Assembly: GCA_945952465.1 (NCBI GenBank)
Contig: CAMFIB010000001.1
Span: 1,650,984-1,714,983 of the forward strand
From: an uncultured Pseudomonadota bacterium
GTDB taxonomy: Bacteria > Pseudomonadota > Gammaproteobacteria > Burkholderiales > Burkholderiaceae_C
Direction of reading: 5' to 3'
Length of the DNA stretch: 64,000 bases
Shown here piece after piece: positions 1 to 8,340 of the stretch. Every line of letters starts with the position of its first letter. Within the stretch, counting starts at the first letter, position 1. The translations under genes were made by a program, and so were the position numbers. The notes beneath the pieces were generated by a model. It made no database searches. It saw only the letters and a list, made by a program, of their open reading frames with translations, and had not been told where the DNA came from.

Positions 1-698
1 AAGTCGGCCGAATTCAGCTTGATGCCGACCGGAAATTCCGGTCCCACCTGCCGGCGGATTTCGGCGTACACCGCCAGCACGAAACGGCGGCGCTTCTCAG
101 GCGTGCCGCCCCAGCCGTCCGTGCGCTGGTTGTGGTGCGGCGACAGGAACTGGCTCACCAGATAACCGTGCGCGCCATGGATCTGCACGCCGCTGAAACC
201 GGCCTTCTTGCAGATCGCCGCGCTGCGGCCGAAGCGCTGGATGACGTCTTCGATCTCGGCTTCTGTGGCCTCGTGCGGGGTCTCGAAGAAATTCGTCAGG
301 TCGGCGCGGAACGGCACCGCCGAGGGCGAGATGTTGCGCGCGTTCAGCCCCTTGGGCGACTGCTTGCCCGGGTGGTTGAGCTGCACCCAGATGGCCGCGC
401 CCTGTTCGGTGGCGGCGCCTGCCCATTGGCGCAGCAGCGGCAGGTCGGACTCGTCTTCGATCACCACGTTGCCCGGCTCGCCCAGCGCGCGCCGGTCGAT
501 CATCACGTTCCCGGTCATCAGCAGGCCGATGCCCGACTTCGCCCAGCGCCGGTACAGCGTGACCAGCCGTGGCGTGACGTGGTTGTCGTAGGTGCCGAGC
601 GCCTCGCTCATCGCCGACTTGACGAGCCGGTTGCGCAGCACGGTGCCGTTGGGCAGACGAAGGGGTTGGTTGAGCAGGTGTGGGGACATCGTGCGCAT
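1..698 (-). CDS. NADH:flavin oxidoreductase, Old Yellow Enzyme family (3' part cut off by window edge)
   Basis: An FMN-dependent ene-reductase-type TIM barrel, of which about 230 N-terminal residues are present; the reading frame runs off the left edge, so the C-terminus is missing. Family marks seen: an N-terminal LRNRLVKSAMSE strand, WVQLNHPGKQSP, and the substrate-binding HGAHGYLVSQFLSP followed by NQRTDGWGG. The start is taken at 698; a second in-frame ATG three codons later (689) is equally possible. It is probably a soluble enzyme reducing activated alkenes; the physiological substrate cannot be read from sequence. It shares its strand with the genes above it but is separated from them by about 60 bases. 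Confidence 0.85.
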   Translation of the reverse strand, partial: MRTMSPHLLNQPLRLPNGTVLRNRLVKSAMSEALGTYDNHVTPRLVTLYRRWAKSGIGLLMTGNVMIDRRALGEPGNVVIEDESDLPLLRQWAGAATEQGAAIWVQLNHPGKQSPKGLNARNISPSAVPFRADLTNFFETPHEATEAEIEDVIQRFGRSAAICKKAGFSGVQIHGAHGYLVSQFLSPHHNQRTDGWGGTPEKRRRFVLAVYAEIRRQVGPEFPVGIKLNSAD

Positions 699-758
699 TA
701 CAGCACCGCGGTTCCCCTGCCCCTGCGCCCGATGCGACGCGCGGCTAGACGGACGCCT

Positions 759-1316
759 CTAAAGCCGCGCCGCTCCGGCACCCGCAGACGCACCGGCCAG
801 GTCCTCGTAGTAACGGAAGGCGCTGCAACTGGTCGCCCAGTGGCGGCTGGTGGCCTGGCGCGTGCCGACGCCAATCAGCGTGCGGCCGGCGGCCTTGATC
901 TTCTGCGCGACAGGCATGAAGTCGCTGTCGCCGCCAATGATGACCACCGTGCCGATGTGCGGGAAACGCGCGATGTCTTCGGTCGCGTCGAGGCAGAGCT
1001 TGATGTCGGCGCCGTTCTTCGCCGCGCCGCCGGGCGGGAACAGCTGCAGCAGCTCGACCGCGTTCTGCAGCAGCGCGTCGCGGTAGCGGCCGAAGAACTG
1101 CCAGTTGCAATAGGCGCGGTTGATGGCCACCGGCCCGAACGAGGCCGCCAGTTCGACGATGGCCTGCACGTCGACCAGCGGCTCCTGCGGCTTGAAGCGG
1201 TTGTCGGGCCGGCCGTAGCTGCCGGGGTCTTTTTCTTCGCAGAGCCCGGCGTGCAGGTTCTCGAAATCCCAGTACAGCGCGACGGAGCGCAGCTCGTCGT
1301 GGTCGGCGCGTGGCAT
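759..1316 (-). CDS. NYN-domain protein (PIN-like nuclease fold)
   Basis: A 185-residue NYN/DUF88-type protein, a PIN-like fold usually linked to RNA cleavage or RNA binding. The N-terminal strand motif YWDFEN (residues 15-20), acidic Asp110 and the GGDSDF loop (128-133) are the expected metal-site acidic positions. The protein stops soon after the NYN domain, without the LOTUS/OST-HTH domain many relatives carry. Its ATG overlaps the stop of the aminotransferase gene by one base (TGATG at 1314-1318), so the two are probably translationally coupled. Function is inferred from fold only. Confidence 0.8.
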   Translation of the reverse strand: MPRADHDELRSVALYWDFENLHAGLCEEKDPGSYGRPDNRFKPQEPLVDVQAIVELAASFGPVAINRAYCNWQFFGRYRDALLQNAVELLQLFPPGGAAKNGADIKLCLDATEDIARFPHIGTVVIIGGDSDFMPVAQKIKAAGRTLIGVGTRQATSRHWATSCSAFRYYEDLAGASAGAGAARL

Positions 1317-2509
1317 CACAGCGCCCGGCCCAGCCGCGCCACGCCCTCGTCGATCTTCGCGAGGTCGGCGGTGGCGAAACTCAGGCGCAGCGTGGCGCGG
1401 TCGGGGTTGGCCGCATAGAACGGCACGCCGGGCACGAAGGCCACGAGCTGCTCGATCGCGCGTTGCGCGAAGGCGGCAGCGTCGGTGGTCTTGCCATTGG
1501 CGCCGGTCAGGCGGGCCCAGAAGAACAGGCCGCCCTGCGGCTGGGTGAAGGCGATGGCGTCGCCGAGTTCGCGAGTGAGCGCGGCACCCATCGCCGCCGC
1601 GCGTTCGGCGTAGACCCCGCGCACCTTGGCCAGCGTGGCGGGCATGCGGCCGGCCTTGAGGTACTGCGCGGCGGTGGCCTGCGCGAAGGTGCTGGTGTGG
1701 GCGTCGCTGAACTGCTTGCACATCGTGGCCTTGGCCAGCAGTTCGGGCGGCGCGATCATCCAGCCCACCCGCAGGCCGGGGCTCAGCACCTTGCTCAGGC
1801 TGCCGCAGTGCACCAGCCGCTCGCGGCTGCCCGGCACCTCGGGGCTCAGCGCCAGCAGGCTGGGCGGCGGCGGTTCGGCGCCGAAGTACAGCTCGCCGTA
1901 GGGGTCGTCCTCGACCACGACCACGTCGTGCTGCACCGCCAGTTCCAGCACCCGGCGGCGCCGCTCAGCGCTGAGCAGCGCGCCGCTCGGGTTGCCGAAG
2001 GTGGGGATCAGGTAGACGAACTTCGGCCTGTGCTGAACGATCAGTTCCTCCAGCCGGTCCGTCTGCACGCCTTGCCCGTCGATGGGGGCGCTGACCAGCT
2101 CGGCCCCGTAGAGCCGGAAGCACTGGATGGTGGCGAGGAAGGTCGGCCCTTCGACGATGACCTTGTCGCCCGGGCTGATGAGCGTCTTGCCGATCAGGTC
2201 CAGCGCCTGCTGGCTGCCGGTGGTGACGATCAGCCCTTCCGGCGCCACGTCGCGCGCGCCCTTGGCCTGCATGAAGGCCGCGATCTGCTCGCGCAGCGGG
2301 CCGTGGCCCTCTGTGGCGCCGTACTGCAGCGCCGCGCCGGGTTCCTCGCGCAGCGCGGCCTCGCTGGCTTCGCGGATGCCGTCAACGTCGAACATGGCGC
2401 TGTCGGGGAAGCCGCCGGCAAAACTGATGATGCCGGGCTTGCCGAGCAGCTTGAACAGCTCGCGGATGGCCGAGGTTTCGATGGCGTCGAGGCGGGAGGC
2501 GAATTGCAT
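1316..2509 (-). CDS. PLP-dependent aminotransferase (LysN / 2-aminoadipate transaminase-like)
   Basis: A fold-type I class I/II aminotransferase of 397 residues, a usual length. The PLP lysine is Lys240 in the HCGSLSKVLSPGLRVGW motif, and the N-terminal FAGGFPDSAMF and LQYGATEGHGPLR segments are typical of the LysN/2-aminoadipate transaminase group related to the catalytic half of MocR regulators; no HTH domain is present. Substrate is uncertain (2-aminoadipate, aromatic or branched-chain amino acids are all possible). The start codon lies 4 bases from dispersed-repeat copy A (2513-2575), which forms its upstream region; I see no clear Shine-Dalgarno. It is coupled to the NYN gene by TGATG. 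Confidence 0.85.
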   Translation of the reverse strand: MQFASRLDAIETSAIRELFKLLGKPGIISFAGGFPDSAMFDVDGIREASEAALREEPGAALQYGATEGHGPLREQIAAFMQAKGARDVAPEGLIVTTGSQQALDLIGKTLISPGDKVIVEGPTFLATIQCFRLYGAELVSAPIDGQGVQTDRLEELIVQHRPKFVYLIPTFGNPSGALLSAERRRRVLELAVQHDVVVVEDDPYGELYFGAEPPPPSLLALSPEVPGSRERLVHCGSLSKVLSPGLRVGWMIAPPELLAKATMCKQFSDAHTSTFAQATAAQYLKAGRMPATLAKVRGVYAERAAAMGAALTRELGDAIAFTQPQGGLFFWARLTGANGKTTDAAAFAQRAIEQLVAFVPGVPFYAANPDRATLRLSFATADLAKIDEGVARLGRAL

Positions 2510-2512
2510 GGC

Positions 2513-2575
2513 GCTATTTTATTAAGAGCAAACAAACCAGTATCGGCGCTGACTCAAAGCCGATTTCATTCACAA
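2513..2575 (+). repeat. Dispersed AT-rich repeat, copy A (intergenic)
   Basis: AT-rich insert in GC-rich surroundings. It begins GCTATTTTATTAAGAGC, has an imperfect palindromic head (GCTAT...AGAGC) and a core GGCGCTGA followed by GCCGATTT. The same order of elements recurs at 13000, 17785, 36903, 39971 and 56908, always in this orientation. It fills most of the gap between the phosphohydrolase stop and the aminotransferase start. Confidence 0.75.
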
Positions 2576-2604
2576 AATGGGCCCCGATGGCCGTGCAGGC
2601 CCCG

Positions 2605-4386
2605 TCAGAGCCGGCAGGAGGGGGCATTGTCCACGCTGGCGGCGCGCGGCCTGGCCGGCACCACCAGCGCAGCCCGGTCGGGCCGCACGATGGGCAGCGG
2701 CTGGCCCTCGGCGCTGGACGGCACCGGAATGCCCAGAATGCCGGCCAAGGTGGGCGCGATGTCCACCACCTGCACCGGCGCGTCGATGCGGCCAGCCACC
2801 ACCCAGCGCGGGCCGTACAGCGCGACGGGCACATTCGTGTCGTAGCTGTGCGGCGAGCCGTGGGTGGCACCGCTGGAGCCCACCATCCAGTTCGGCTTCA
2901 CGGTGAACTGCACGTCGCCCGACACCTCGGGGTGCCAGGAGCGGCGCATCTGCTGGAAGTACGGCGCGTCGGCACCGCCCGCGTCGGCCGCGCCGGCCAG
3001 CAGCTCGCGCGAGGTGTAGGCGGCGGCGATGCCGGGCTCGGCCAGCACCAGTTGGCGTGCGGCCTCGGCCACCTCGCCGGTGGTCAGCGCCCGGCCCTGC
3101 GCGGCAACCAATTGGCGGTTCACCAGCAGGCTGGAGCCGGAATAGGCCACCCACTGGCCCGGCCCGAACCTCGCGGCCAGGCCGGCGTTGAGGCGGTCGC
3201 GCATCGGTCCCAATGCGATGCGGCCGGTGTCGGTCGCGCCGCGGGCCGCTGCCACTTCCGGCGCGGGCTGGAAGCCGTGGTCGGCGGTGAAGACCACCAT
3301 GTAGTTGTCGGCGCCCACGAGGTTGTCGAGCGAGCGGAAGAAGGCCTGGAACAGCCGGTCGAGCTGCAGCAGGTGGTCGTGCGACAGCCGCGACTCGGCG
3401 CTGAACGCGTGGTTCACGTAGTCGTGGCCTGAGAGGCTGACCGTCAGCACGTCGGTCACGCCGCGCTGGCCGAGCTGTTCGCCGACGATGGCGGCACGCG
3501 CGAAGTCCAGCGCCAGCGCGTCGGCGAAGGGGCTGCGCAGCAGCGAGGCGTAGAACGCCGGAGTGGGAGCGGGCTGGTCGGCGTCGGCCATGTCCATGGG
3601 CAGGCGGTTCGGCCCCTTGGCGAACCACGGCTGGGCGTCGGGCACGTCGCCGGCATAGGCGGCCTCGGGCAGCAGCGGCAGCCACTGCTGGCGGAAGTAG
3701 CGGTCGGCCGGCTTGGCGGCGTTGAAGTCGTTCACCCAGGCCGGGTGCTGCGTCATGTAGGCCGTGCTGGAGGCAAAGCCGCCGCTGGCGCTCATGTACA
3801 TGTAGGCGGTACCGGTCTTGCCGGCCGGCAGGATGGCGCCGCGGTCCTTGCCCGAAATGCCGATCACCTTGCTCTGCGGGCTGGCGTGCTTCAGCACGTC
3901 GCCCACCGTCTCGGCGCGCAGGTTCTTGGGGCTGGTGCCGTCGAGCGGCTTGGTGGCGTGGCCGATGTACCGGGCCGACGTGTCCATCGTGCAGTACACC
4001 TCGGCGCCGCTCTCGATGTCTTTCCAGTCGTTGCCGATGATGCCGCTGCGGTGCGGGTAGGCGCCGGTCAGCATGGTCGCATGGCCGGCGGCAGTGACGG
4101 TGAAGGCGTGGCCGTAATGGGCCTGCGAGAACCAGGCGCCGCGGTCCAGCAGCCGGGCCAGGCCGTCGGGCGCGAGCTGCGCCCGGTAGTCCACCACCTG
4201 GCGCTGCGGCAGGCCGTCGACCACCAGCAGCACCACGAGCTTGGGCTTGGCGCCTGCGGCGTTCCCGACGGCTGGCGGCGTCGCACAGGCCGCCAGCAGG
4301 CCGGTGGCCGCCAGCGCACCGGCAGCAAGCAGATGGCGGCGCGAGAAAGACCAGGAGGAGGCGAAAAGGCGGAACGTGAATGGCAT
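2605..4386 (-). CDS. Exported alkaline-phosphatase-superfamily phosphohydrolase (type I phosphodiesterase-like)
   Basis: A 593-residue periplasmic or membrane-anchored phosphomonoesterase/phosphodiesterase of the PafA/nucleotide pyrophosphatase branch. The N-terminus has a twin-arginine motif (SFSRRHLLAAG, Arg16-Arg17), a hydrophobic stretch and a lipobox ending at Cys34, so Tat export with lipidation is likely. Metal and catalytic marks: VVDGL (Asp57), TVTAAGHATMLTG (nucleophile Thr in about 96-104), LSGHDYVNHAF, TADHGF and a C-terminal GATHGS histidine. The start at 4386 rather than an upstream in-frame codon is chosen because GGAGG lies 4 bases before it. It is divergent from nth. Substrate unknown. 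Confidence 0.85.
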   Translation of the reverse strand: MPFTFRLFASSWSFSRRHLLAAGALAATGLLAACATPPAVGNAAGAKPKLVVLLVVDGLPQRQVVDYRAQLAPDGLARLLDRGAWFSQAHYGHAFTVTAAGHATMLTGAYPHRSGIIGNDWKDIESGAEVYCTMDTSARYIGHATKPLDGTSPKNLRAETVGDVLKHASPQSKVIGISGKDRGAILPAGKTGTAYMYMSASGGFASSTAYMTQHPAWVNDFNAAKPADRYFRQQWLPLLPEAAYAGDVPDAQPWFAKGPNRLPMDMADADQPAPTPAFYASLLRSPFADALALDFARAAIVGEQLGQRGVTDVLTVSLSGHDYVNHAFSAESRLSHDHLLQLDRLFQAFFRSLDNLVGADNYMVVFTADHGFQPAPEVAAARGATDTGRIALGPMRDRLNAGLAARFGPGQWVAYSGSSLLVNRQLVAAQGRALTTGEVAEAARQLVLAEPGIAAAYTSRELLAGAADAGGADAPYFQQMRRSWHPEVSGDVQFTVKPNWMVGSSGATHGSPHSYDTNVPVALYGPRWVVAGRIDAPVQVVDIAPTLAGILGIPVPSSAEGQPLPIVRPDRAALVVPARPRAASVDNAPSCRL

Positions 4387-4442
4387 GCTGCCTCCGATTG
4401 TGCCGGGCCACCGGCGGCCAGCCGCCACCATACCGCATCGAT

Positions 4443-4454
4443 AGAATCGCCGCG
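4443..4454 (+). promoter_or_regulatory. Candidate -10 element for a leaderless nth transcript
   Basis: TAGAAT at 4443-4448 lies 7 bases before the nth ATG at 4455, the distance expected when transcription starts at the start codon itself. No Shine-Dalgarno precedes the ATG and no good -35 is visible. Confidence 0.4.
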
Positions 4455-5138
4455 ATGCCGAGCAAGCCCACGCCAGCCACGGGTGCCCCTGCGGGCCTGA
4501 TGCCCGCGGCCGACATTCCCCCCTTCTTCGAAACGCTGCGCGCGGCCAACCCCCACCCCACCAGTGAGTTGGCCTACACCACCGTGTTCGAGCTGCTGGC
4601 CGCCGTGCTGCTCAGCGCGCAGGCCACCGACGTCGGCGTGAACAAGGCCACCCGCAAGCTGTTCCCCGTGGCCAACACGCCGCAGAAGATCCTCGACCTC
4701 GGGCTGGAAGGGCTGGAGGGCTACATCAAGACCATCGGCCTGTACCGCAGCAAGGCGCGGCATTTGATGGAGGCCTGCCGCATGCTGGTGGAGCAGCATG
4801 GCGGCGAGGTGCCGCGCACCCGCGAGGCGCTGGAGGCGCTGCCCGGCGTGGGCCGCAAGACCGCCAACGTGGTGCTGAACTCGGCCTTCGGCATGCCGAC
4901 CTGCGCGGTCGACACCCACATCTTCCGCGTCGGCAACCGCACCGGCCTGGCGCCCGGCAAGACGCCGCTGGCGGTGGAGCAGCAACTGATGCAGCGGGTG
5001 CCCGACGCCTACCTCGTGAACGCGCACCACTGGCTCATCCTGCACGGCCGCTACGTCTGCGTCGCGCGCAAGCCGCAGTGCTGGAAGTGCCCGGTGGCCA
5101 CCTGGTGCCGCTACCAGCCCAAGACGCCACCGCCCTGA
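4455..5138 (+). CDS. nth: Endonuclease III (DNA glycosylase/AP lyase)
   Basis: Base-excision repair enzyme that removes oxidised pyrimidines and cleaves at the abasic site. The 227 residues show the helix-hairpin-helix LPGVGRKTANVV with catalytic Lys135, catalytic Asp153 in VDTHIFRV, and a C-terminal [4Fe-4S] cluster motif C-X6-C-X2-C-X5-C (Cys202, 209, 212, 218). The start at 4455 gives the usual length with a short extra N-terminal tail; upstream in-frame codons would run into the divergent phosphohydrolase gene. A TAGAAT box 7 bases upstream suggests a leaderless mRNA. It is convergent with the histidine-phosphatase lipoprotein gene. Confidence 0.95.
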   Translation: MPSKPTPATGAPAGLMPAADIPPFFETLRAANPHPTSELAYTTVFELLAAVLLSAQATDVGVNKATRKLFPVANTPQKILDLGLEGLEGYIKTIGLYRSKARHLMEACRMLVEQHGGEVPRTREALEALPGVGRKTANVVLNSAFGMPTCAVDTHIFRVGNRTGLAPGKTPLAVEQQLMQRVPDAYLVNAHHWLILHGRYVCVARKPQCWKCPVATWCRYQPKTPPP

Positions 5139-5163
5139 GTGGGCGGCGGCGCCGGGCGTGCCC

Positions 5164-6807
5164 TCACAGGGCGACGTGGCCGTAGCAGAGCTTGAGCTGG
5201 GTGTAGTCGTAGTAGTGGCTGGTGGGCGAAATCTTCGCCGAGTCGCAGCCGGCCTTGAAGTCGGTTTCCTTTTCGTTGAACAGCATGCGCACCAGCAGCG
5301 TGCCAGCGGCGTTGCGGTAGATGTCCCACTGCATGTTCGACGCCATCGGCGACACGTATTCGCCGCGCCAGGTGTTGTTGTCGTAGCTGTACAGCGTGGC
5401 CAGCGGCGCCTGCTGGCGCACCGTCTTGAGGTCCATCGCGGTGGCGAACGGGATCATGATTTCGGCGTGCGTGAAGCGCAGCTTGGCGGCGTGGCCGAGG
5501 TCGCCCTTGGCGATCAGATCGACTTCGTTGAAGAAGTCGTCGATCAAAATCTGCGCCATGCGCCAGGTCACGTCGCCCTTCTCGGTGATGCCGGGGCCTT
5601 TGCTGTAGAAGTCCGACGCGTCGTTCACGAAAGCAAAGTACTTGGCCTGGTCAGGCGGCAGGTAGGCGGAGAAATCGACGTTGGCTTCGGCCGTCATGGC
5701 GGGGGCGATGCTGTACAGCTCGTACAGCAGCGAGCCCGCATCGGCCAGCGACTTGATCGTGGTCTTGCCGTCGCCAGTCAGCGTGCTGGTGAACTGGCCG
5801 TCGTCGCTGGTGTAGGTCATCGTGCCGCTGTTAGCGAAGGTGAGCGTGCCGGTGTCGATCTTGTCGACGAAAGCCTTGGTGAACAGCCGCTCCAGGGCCA
5901 CTCGGCCGGCCGCTTTCGCCGCCGGGTTGGCGACGATGGCGGCCTGCTTGGCGGCCTGGTCGGTGTCGCTGCCGTAGGCCTGGAAGGCCTGGCTGTCCTG
6001 GTAGGTCTTGTACAGCGGGTCGGTGTTGTCGACCACCGCGTCGGTGGCGGCCAGCAGCTTGTGGAAGTACAGCAGGAAGTGGTTGGTGCCGGCCGGCTGT
6101 GCCACCGGCGCGCTCTTGGGATAGGGCCCCGGTGCGGCAGGCTTGGTGATCAGCGGCGTGAGGTTGGCCTGGTTGCCGGTGAGCGAGCTGACGAAGTAGT
6201 TGCCGCTGTCCACCGCGCGGTCCACGCCCGAGGTAACGAACACGATCTGGCGCGGCGCGCTGGTGGCGGTGTCGCCCACCGATTTCCAGTACGCCGGCAG
6301 GCGGCCGAGCAGGCGCGCCGCAAGCTGCTGGTGCTCGCGGATGCCGACCTGCGTCTCGTTGCCGTAGCCCGGCTTGGAAATGCCGTTCACGCCGTAGCCC
6401 AGCAGGAAGTTGGCCTTCATGATCTTCAGCACGTCAGGGCCGAGCTTGGCGCCGAGGTCGGTCAATGCGCCGTCGGCCGCGGCGCGCTGCCACATGTTGT
6501 AGATGGCCAGGTCGTACTTCAGGCTGGAGAGGCCGCGTGAACCGTGCCGCGCCACCAGCTCGGTGTACACCGCCGAATAGCCGGACGGCGGCGCTTCGTA
6601 GGTGGCGGCGTCCTGCTGGGGCGCGTAAGGCGTCTTGGTCTGGAAGAACACCGGGGTCGGTGCGGGTGCTGGAGCAGGTGCCGGCGTGGGCGCCGGAGCC
6701 GGCGTGGCGGCGGTCGAGGTGTCGCCGCCGGAGCCGCCGCCGCAGGCGGCAAGCAAACTGATCAGGGCAAAGCAGGCGCCCAAGCGCTGCAGGTGTCGGG
6801 TGTTCAT
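5164..6807 (-). CDS. Histidine acid phosphatase family lipoprotein
   Basis: A 547-residue histidine phosphatase of branch 2 (acid phosphatase/phytase type), releasing phosphate from organic phosphoesters. The phosphohistidine motif is RHGSR at 87-91 and the proton-donor motif HAE at 447-449. The N-terminus is a lipoprotein signal with lipobox LLAAC (Cys22), then a Gly-rich and Pro/Ala/Thr-rich linker to about residue 52, so the enzyme is probably held by a flexible tether at a membrane surface. Translation from 6807 is preferred to an in-frame ATG at 6834 because it leaves a compact signal peptide. Substrate is not predictable; phytate or other inositol phosphates are possible. Confidence 0.82.
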   Translation of the reverse strand: MNTRHLQRLGACFALISLLAACGGGSGGDTSTAATPAPAPTPAPAPAPAPTPVFFQTKTPYAPQQDAATYEAPPSGYSAVYTELVARHGSRGLSSLKYDLAIYNMWQRAAADGALTDLGAKLGPDVLKIMKANFLLGYGVNGISKPGYGNETQVGIREHQQLAARLLGRLPAYWKSVGDTATSAPRQIVFVTSGVDRAVDSGNYFVSSLTGNQANLTPLITKPAAPGPYPKSAPVAQPAGTNHFLLYFHKLLAATDAVVDNTDPLYKTYQDSQAFQAYGSDTDQAAKQAAIVANPAAKAAGRVALERLFTKAFVDKIDTGTLTFANSGTMTYTSDDGQFTSTLTGDGKTTIKSLADAGSLLYELYSIAPAMTAEANVDFSAYLPPDQAKYFAFVNDASDFYSKGPGITEKGDVTWRMAQILIDDFFNEVDLIAKGDLGHAAKLRFTHAEIMIPFATAMDLKTVRQQAPLATLYSYDNNTWRGEYVSPMASNMQWDIYRNAAGTLLVRMLFNEKETDFKAGCDSAKISPTSHYYDYTQLKLCYGHVAL

Positions 6808-6900
6808 GCGGGAGGGGTGCGGAGATGGCCGCACCGGATGTGTGGGAATGGCCGGCAGTCTGCGGGCACGCGGTGACGGCCGCGTGACAGCGCCGCCCCC

Positions 6901-7593
6901 TCAGCCGCGCACCCGACCCCGCACCACGAAGATCGCGTCGAACCAGAACGTCTCGACCTCGACGTCGTCCAGCGCGTCGGCGAGCCGGTCCCAGGGCTGC
7001 CGCAGCCCTTCGAGCGAGGTCACCGAATGCAGCGCCGCCCCCAGCACCAGCCAGTTGACCGGCCAGCTCCAGCCACCCGCCCACTTGAGGCCGGTGGCGA
7101 CCACGGTGGCGCCGGGCCGCAAGTGGGCCAGCACGTGGTCGATGGCGCCGGGCTCGCGCAGGATGTCGTGGGTGAAATGGAAGAAGGCCGCATCGGCGCG
7201 GGCCGGCAGGCGCGACAGGTGCACCGGCTGGCACTCCAGCCGCACGTTGCGCCAGCCGCCGTCGTGCACCCGGCTGCGGGCGATGGCGAGCATGTCGGGC
7301 GACTGTTCCACGCCGACCACCTGCCCCCGCCCGCCCACCGCCTCGCGCAGCCGGTTGAAACTCAGCCCGGTACCGCAGCCGATGTCGAGCACCGTGTGCC
7401 CCTCCTCCAGCGCAAGCCGCTCCACCGCCCGCTCACGGATCGGCTCGAAGGCGGTCAATTCGAAGTCGTAGATGTCGGCGCGGCGCCGGTATTGCTCGAG
7501 CGCCTGCGCGCGGCGTGCCGCGAGTGGGTCGGGCAACGGGGAATGTGGGGAATGGGGTGCATGGCCGCGCGAGGCGGCCCGGGTCGTGGCCAC
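6901..7593 (-). CDS. Class I SAM-dependent methyltransferase
   Basis: A 230-residue Rossmann-fold methyltransferase. The SAM-binding motif I is VLDIGCGTGLSF (68-79), followed by the acidic loop VVGVEQS and a post-I segment, then a hydrophobic C-terminal half typical of small-molecule or quinone-type methyltransferases. The first in-frame codon is a GTG at 7593, 7 bases after the universal stress protein stop, implying one transcript; no convincing Shine-Dalgarno is visible, so the true start could be a little downstream. Acceptor substrate unknown. Confidence 0.78.
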   Translation of the reverse strand: MATTRAASRGHAPHSPHSPLPDPLAARRAQALEQYRRRADIYDFELTAFEPIRERAVERLALEEGHTVLDIGCGTGLSFNRLREAVGGRGQVVGVEQSPDMLAIARSRVHDGGWRNVRLECQPVHLSRLPARADAAFFHFTHDILREPGAIDHVLAHLRPGATVVATGLKWAGGWSWPVNWLVLGAALHSVTSLEGLRQPWDRLADALDDVEVETFWFDAIFVVRGRVRG

Positions 7594-7599
7594 CGGAGG

Positions 7600-8037
7600 T
7601 CAGGTGGTGATGGCCACCAGCACGCTGCAGGGGGAATGTTCAATGAGCGACGCCGACACCGAACCCCGCCACCAGCGGGCGGCCCAGCTGTCGAGGTGCT
7701 TGTGCCCGACGACGATCAGGTCGGCTTCGATCTTGGTCGCGTAGCGCGCGATCTCGTGCACCGACTCGCCCACCAGCACCTCGCCGGTGGCCTTGTAGCC
7801 GCATTCGGCAAGGCGCTTCAGGCCATCGGCCAGCACGCCTTCGTAGCGCTCGTGTTCGCGGTCGGCCAGTGCATGGTCGTACACGCCGCCTTCCACGCTG
7901 ACGATGCCCATGGTGGCCGGCATCACCGCCACCAGCACCAACTCAGATTGCGCCCAGCCTGCCACCTCGCGGCAGTCGAGCAGCGCCTTCTGGCCGGAGT
8001 CCGATCCGTCGTAGGCGAGCAGGATGCGTTTGTACAT
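7600..8037 (-). CDS. Universal stress protein, UspA family
   Basis: A single Usp domain of 145 residues with the family N-terminus MYKRILLAYDGSDSG and the late ATP-loop region VVGHKHLDSW...RGSVS, which only partly matches the G-2X-G-9X-G(S/T) nucleotide signature, so ATP binding is uncertain. A GGAG sits a few bases before the ATG, supporting this start. Usp proteins are cytoplasmic and induced under growth arrest or stress; nothing in the upstream region identifies a specific regulator. It is followed at 7 bases by the methyltransferase gene. Confidence 0.9.
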   Translation of the reverse strand: MYKRILLAYDGSDSGQKALLDCREVAGWAQSELVLVAVMPATMGIVSVEGGVYDHALADREHERYEGVLADGLKRLAECGYKATGEVLVGESVHEIARYATKIEADLIVVGHKHLDSWAARWWRGSVSASLIEHSPCSVLVAITT

Positions 8038-8157
8038 GGCGTCGTCTCCTCAGAAGGCCGTGAGTCGCGGTTGCGACACCCGATGCGGCGAGGATAGACC
8101 GCATTCGTGGCAACGGCAACCGCGCGGGATTAGCCCTTGCTGCCCGCGCGGCCGCGT

Positions 8158-8235
8158 TCAAAACACGCCGAAAAGCTTCAGCAGAATGATGACGCTGATC
8201 GGCACGCCAAGAATCCAGAGAATGATCGATTGCAT
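8158..8235 (-). CDS. 25-residue hydrophobic membrane micropeptide
   Basis: A very short ORF encoding one transmembrane helix: it begins MQSIILWILGVPISV and ends LLKLFGVF before TGA. A GGAG lies 8 bases before the ATG, a good ribosome-binding site. Closely similar tiny peptides of the pattern I-W-hydrophobic-G-I/V-P-I are, as I recall, common unnamed proteins in proteobacteria; that is memory, not a search. It lies between cobT and the universal stress gene on the same strand. Function unknown; a membrane stress peptide is conceivable. Confidence 0.65.
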   Translation of the reverse strand: MQSIILWILGVPISVIILLKLFGVF

Positions 8236-8340
8236 GAGAGGTCTCCTGAAGTTGATGGGACCACTCTAGGGGCGGCGCAAGGCCCGCACCGTCGGCGCCG
8301 CGCCGCACCCCGCGTAGGCGAAGACCCCGAAGAAACCGGG

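Noticed and set aside
132..1418. Long plus-strand frame opposite the NYN gene and the end of the aminotransferase
   Set aside because: Codon-shadow of GC-rich minus-strand genes; Arg/His/Ala-rich translation with no family motif. The same reasoning removes the other long antisense frames across the window.
2513..2575. Insertion sequence or MITE with target duplication
   Set aside because: No transposase, no clear terminal inverted repeats beyond the short head, and I could not find a flanking direct repeat; kept only as a dispersed repeat.
6867..6886. CACGCGG/CCGCGTG hairpin after the methyltransferase gene as a terminator
   Set aside because: Only 7 bp and no T-run; too weak to call in this GC context.
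8158..8235. Type I toxin interpretation of the 25-residue peptide
   Set aside because: Small and hydrophobic like such toxins, but no antisense RNA promoter or paired structure is visible around it.
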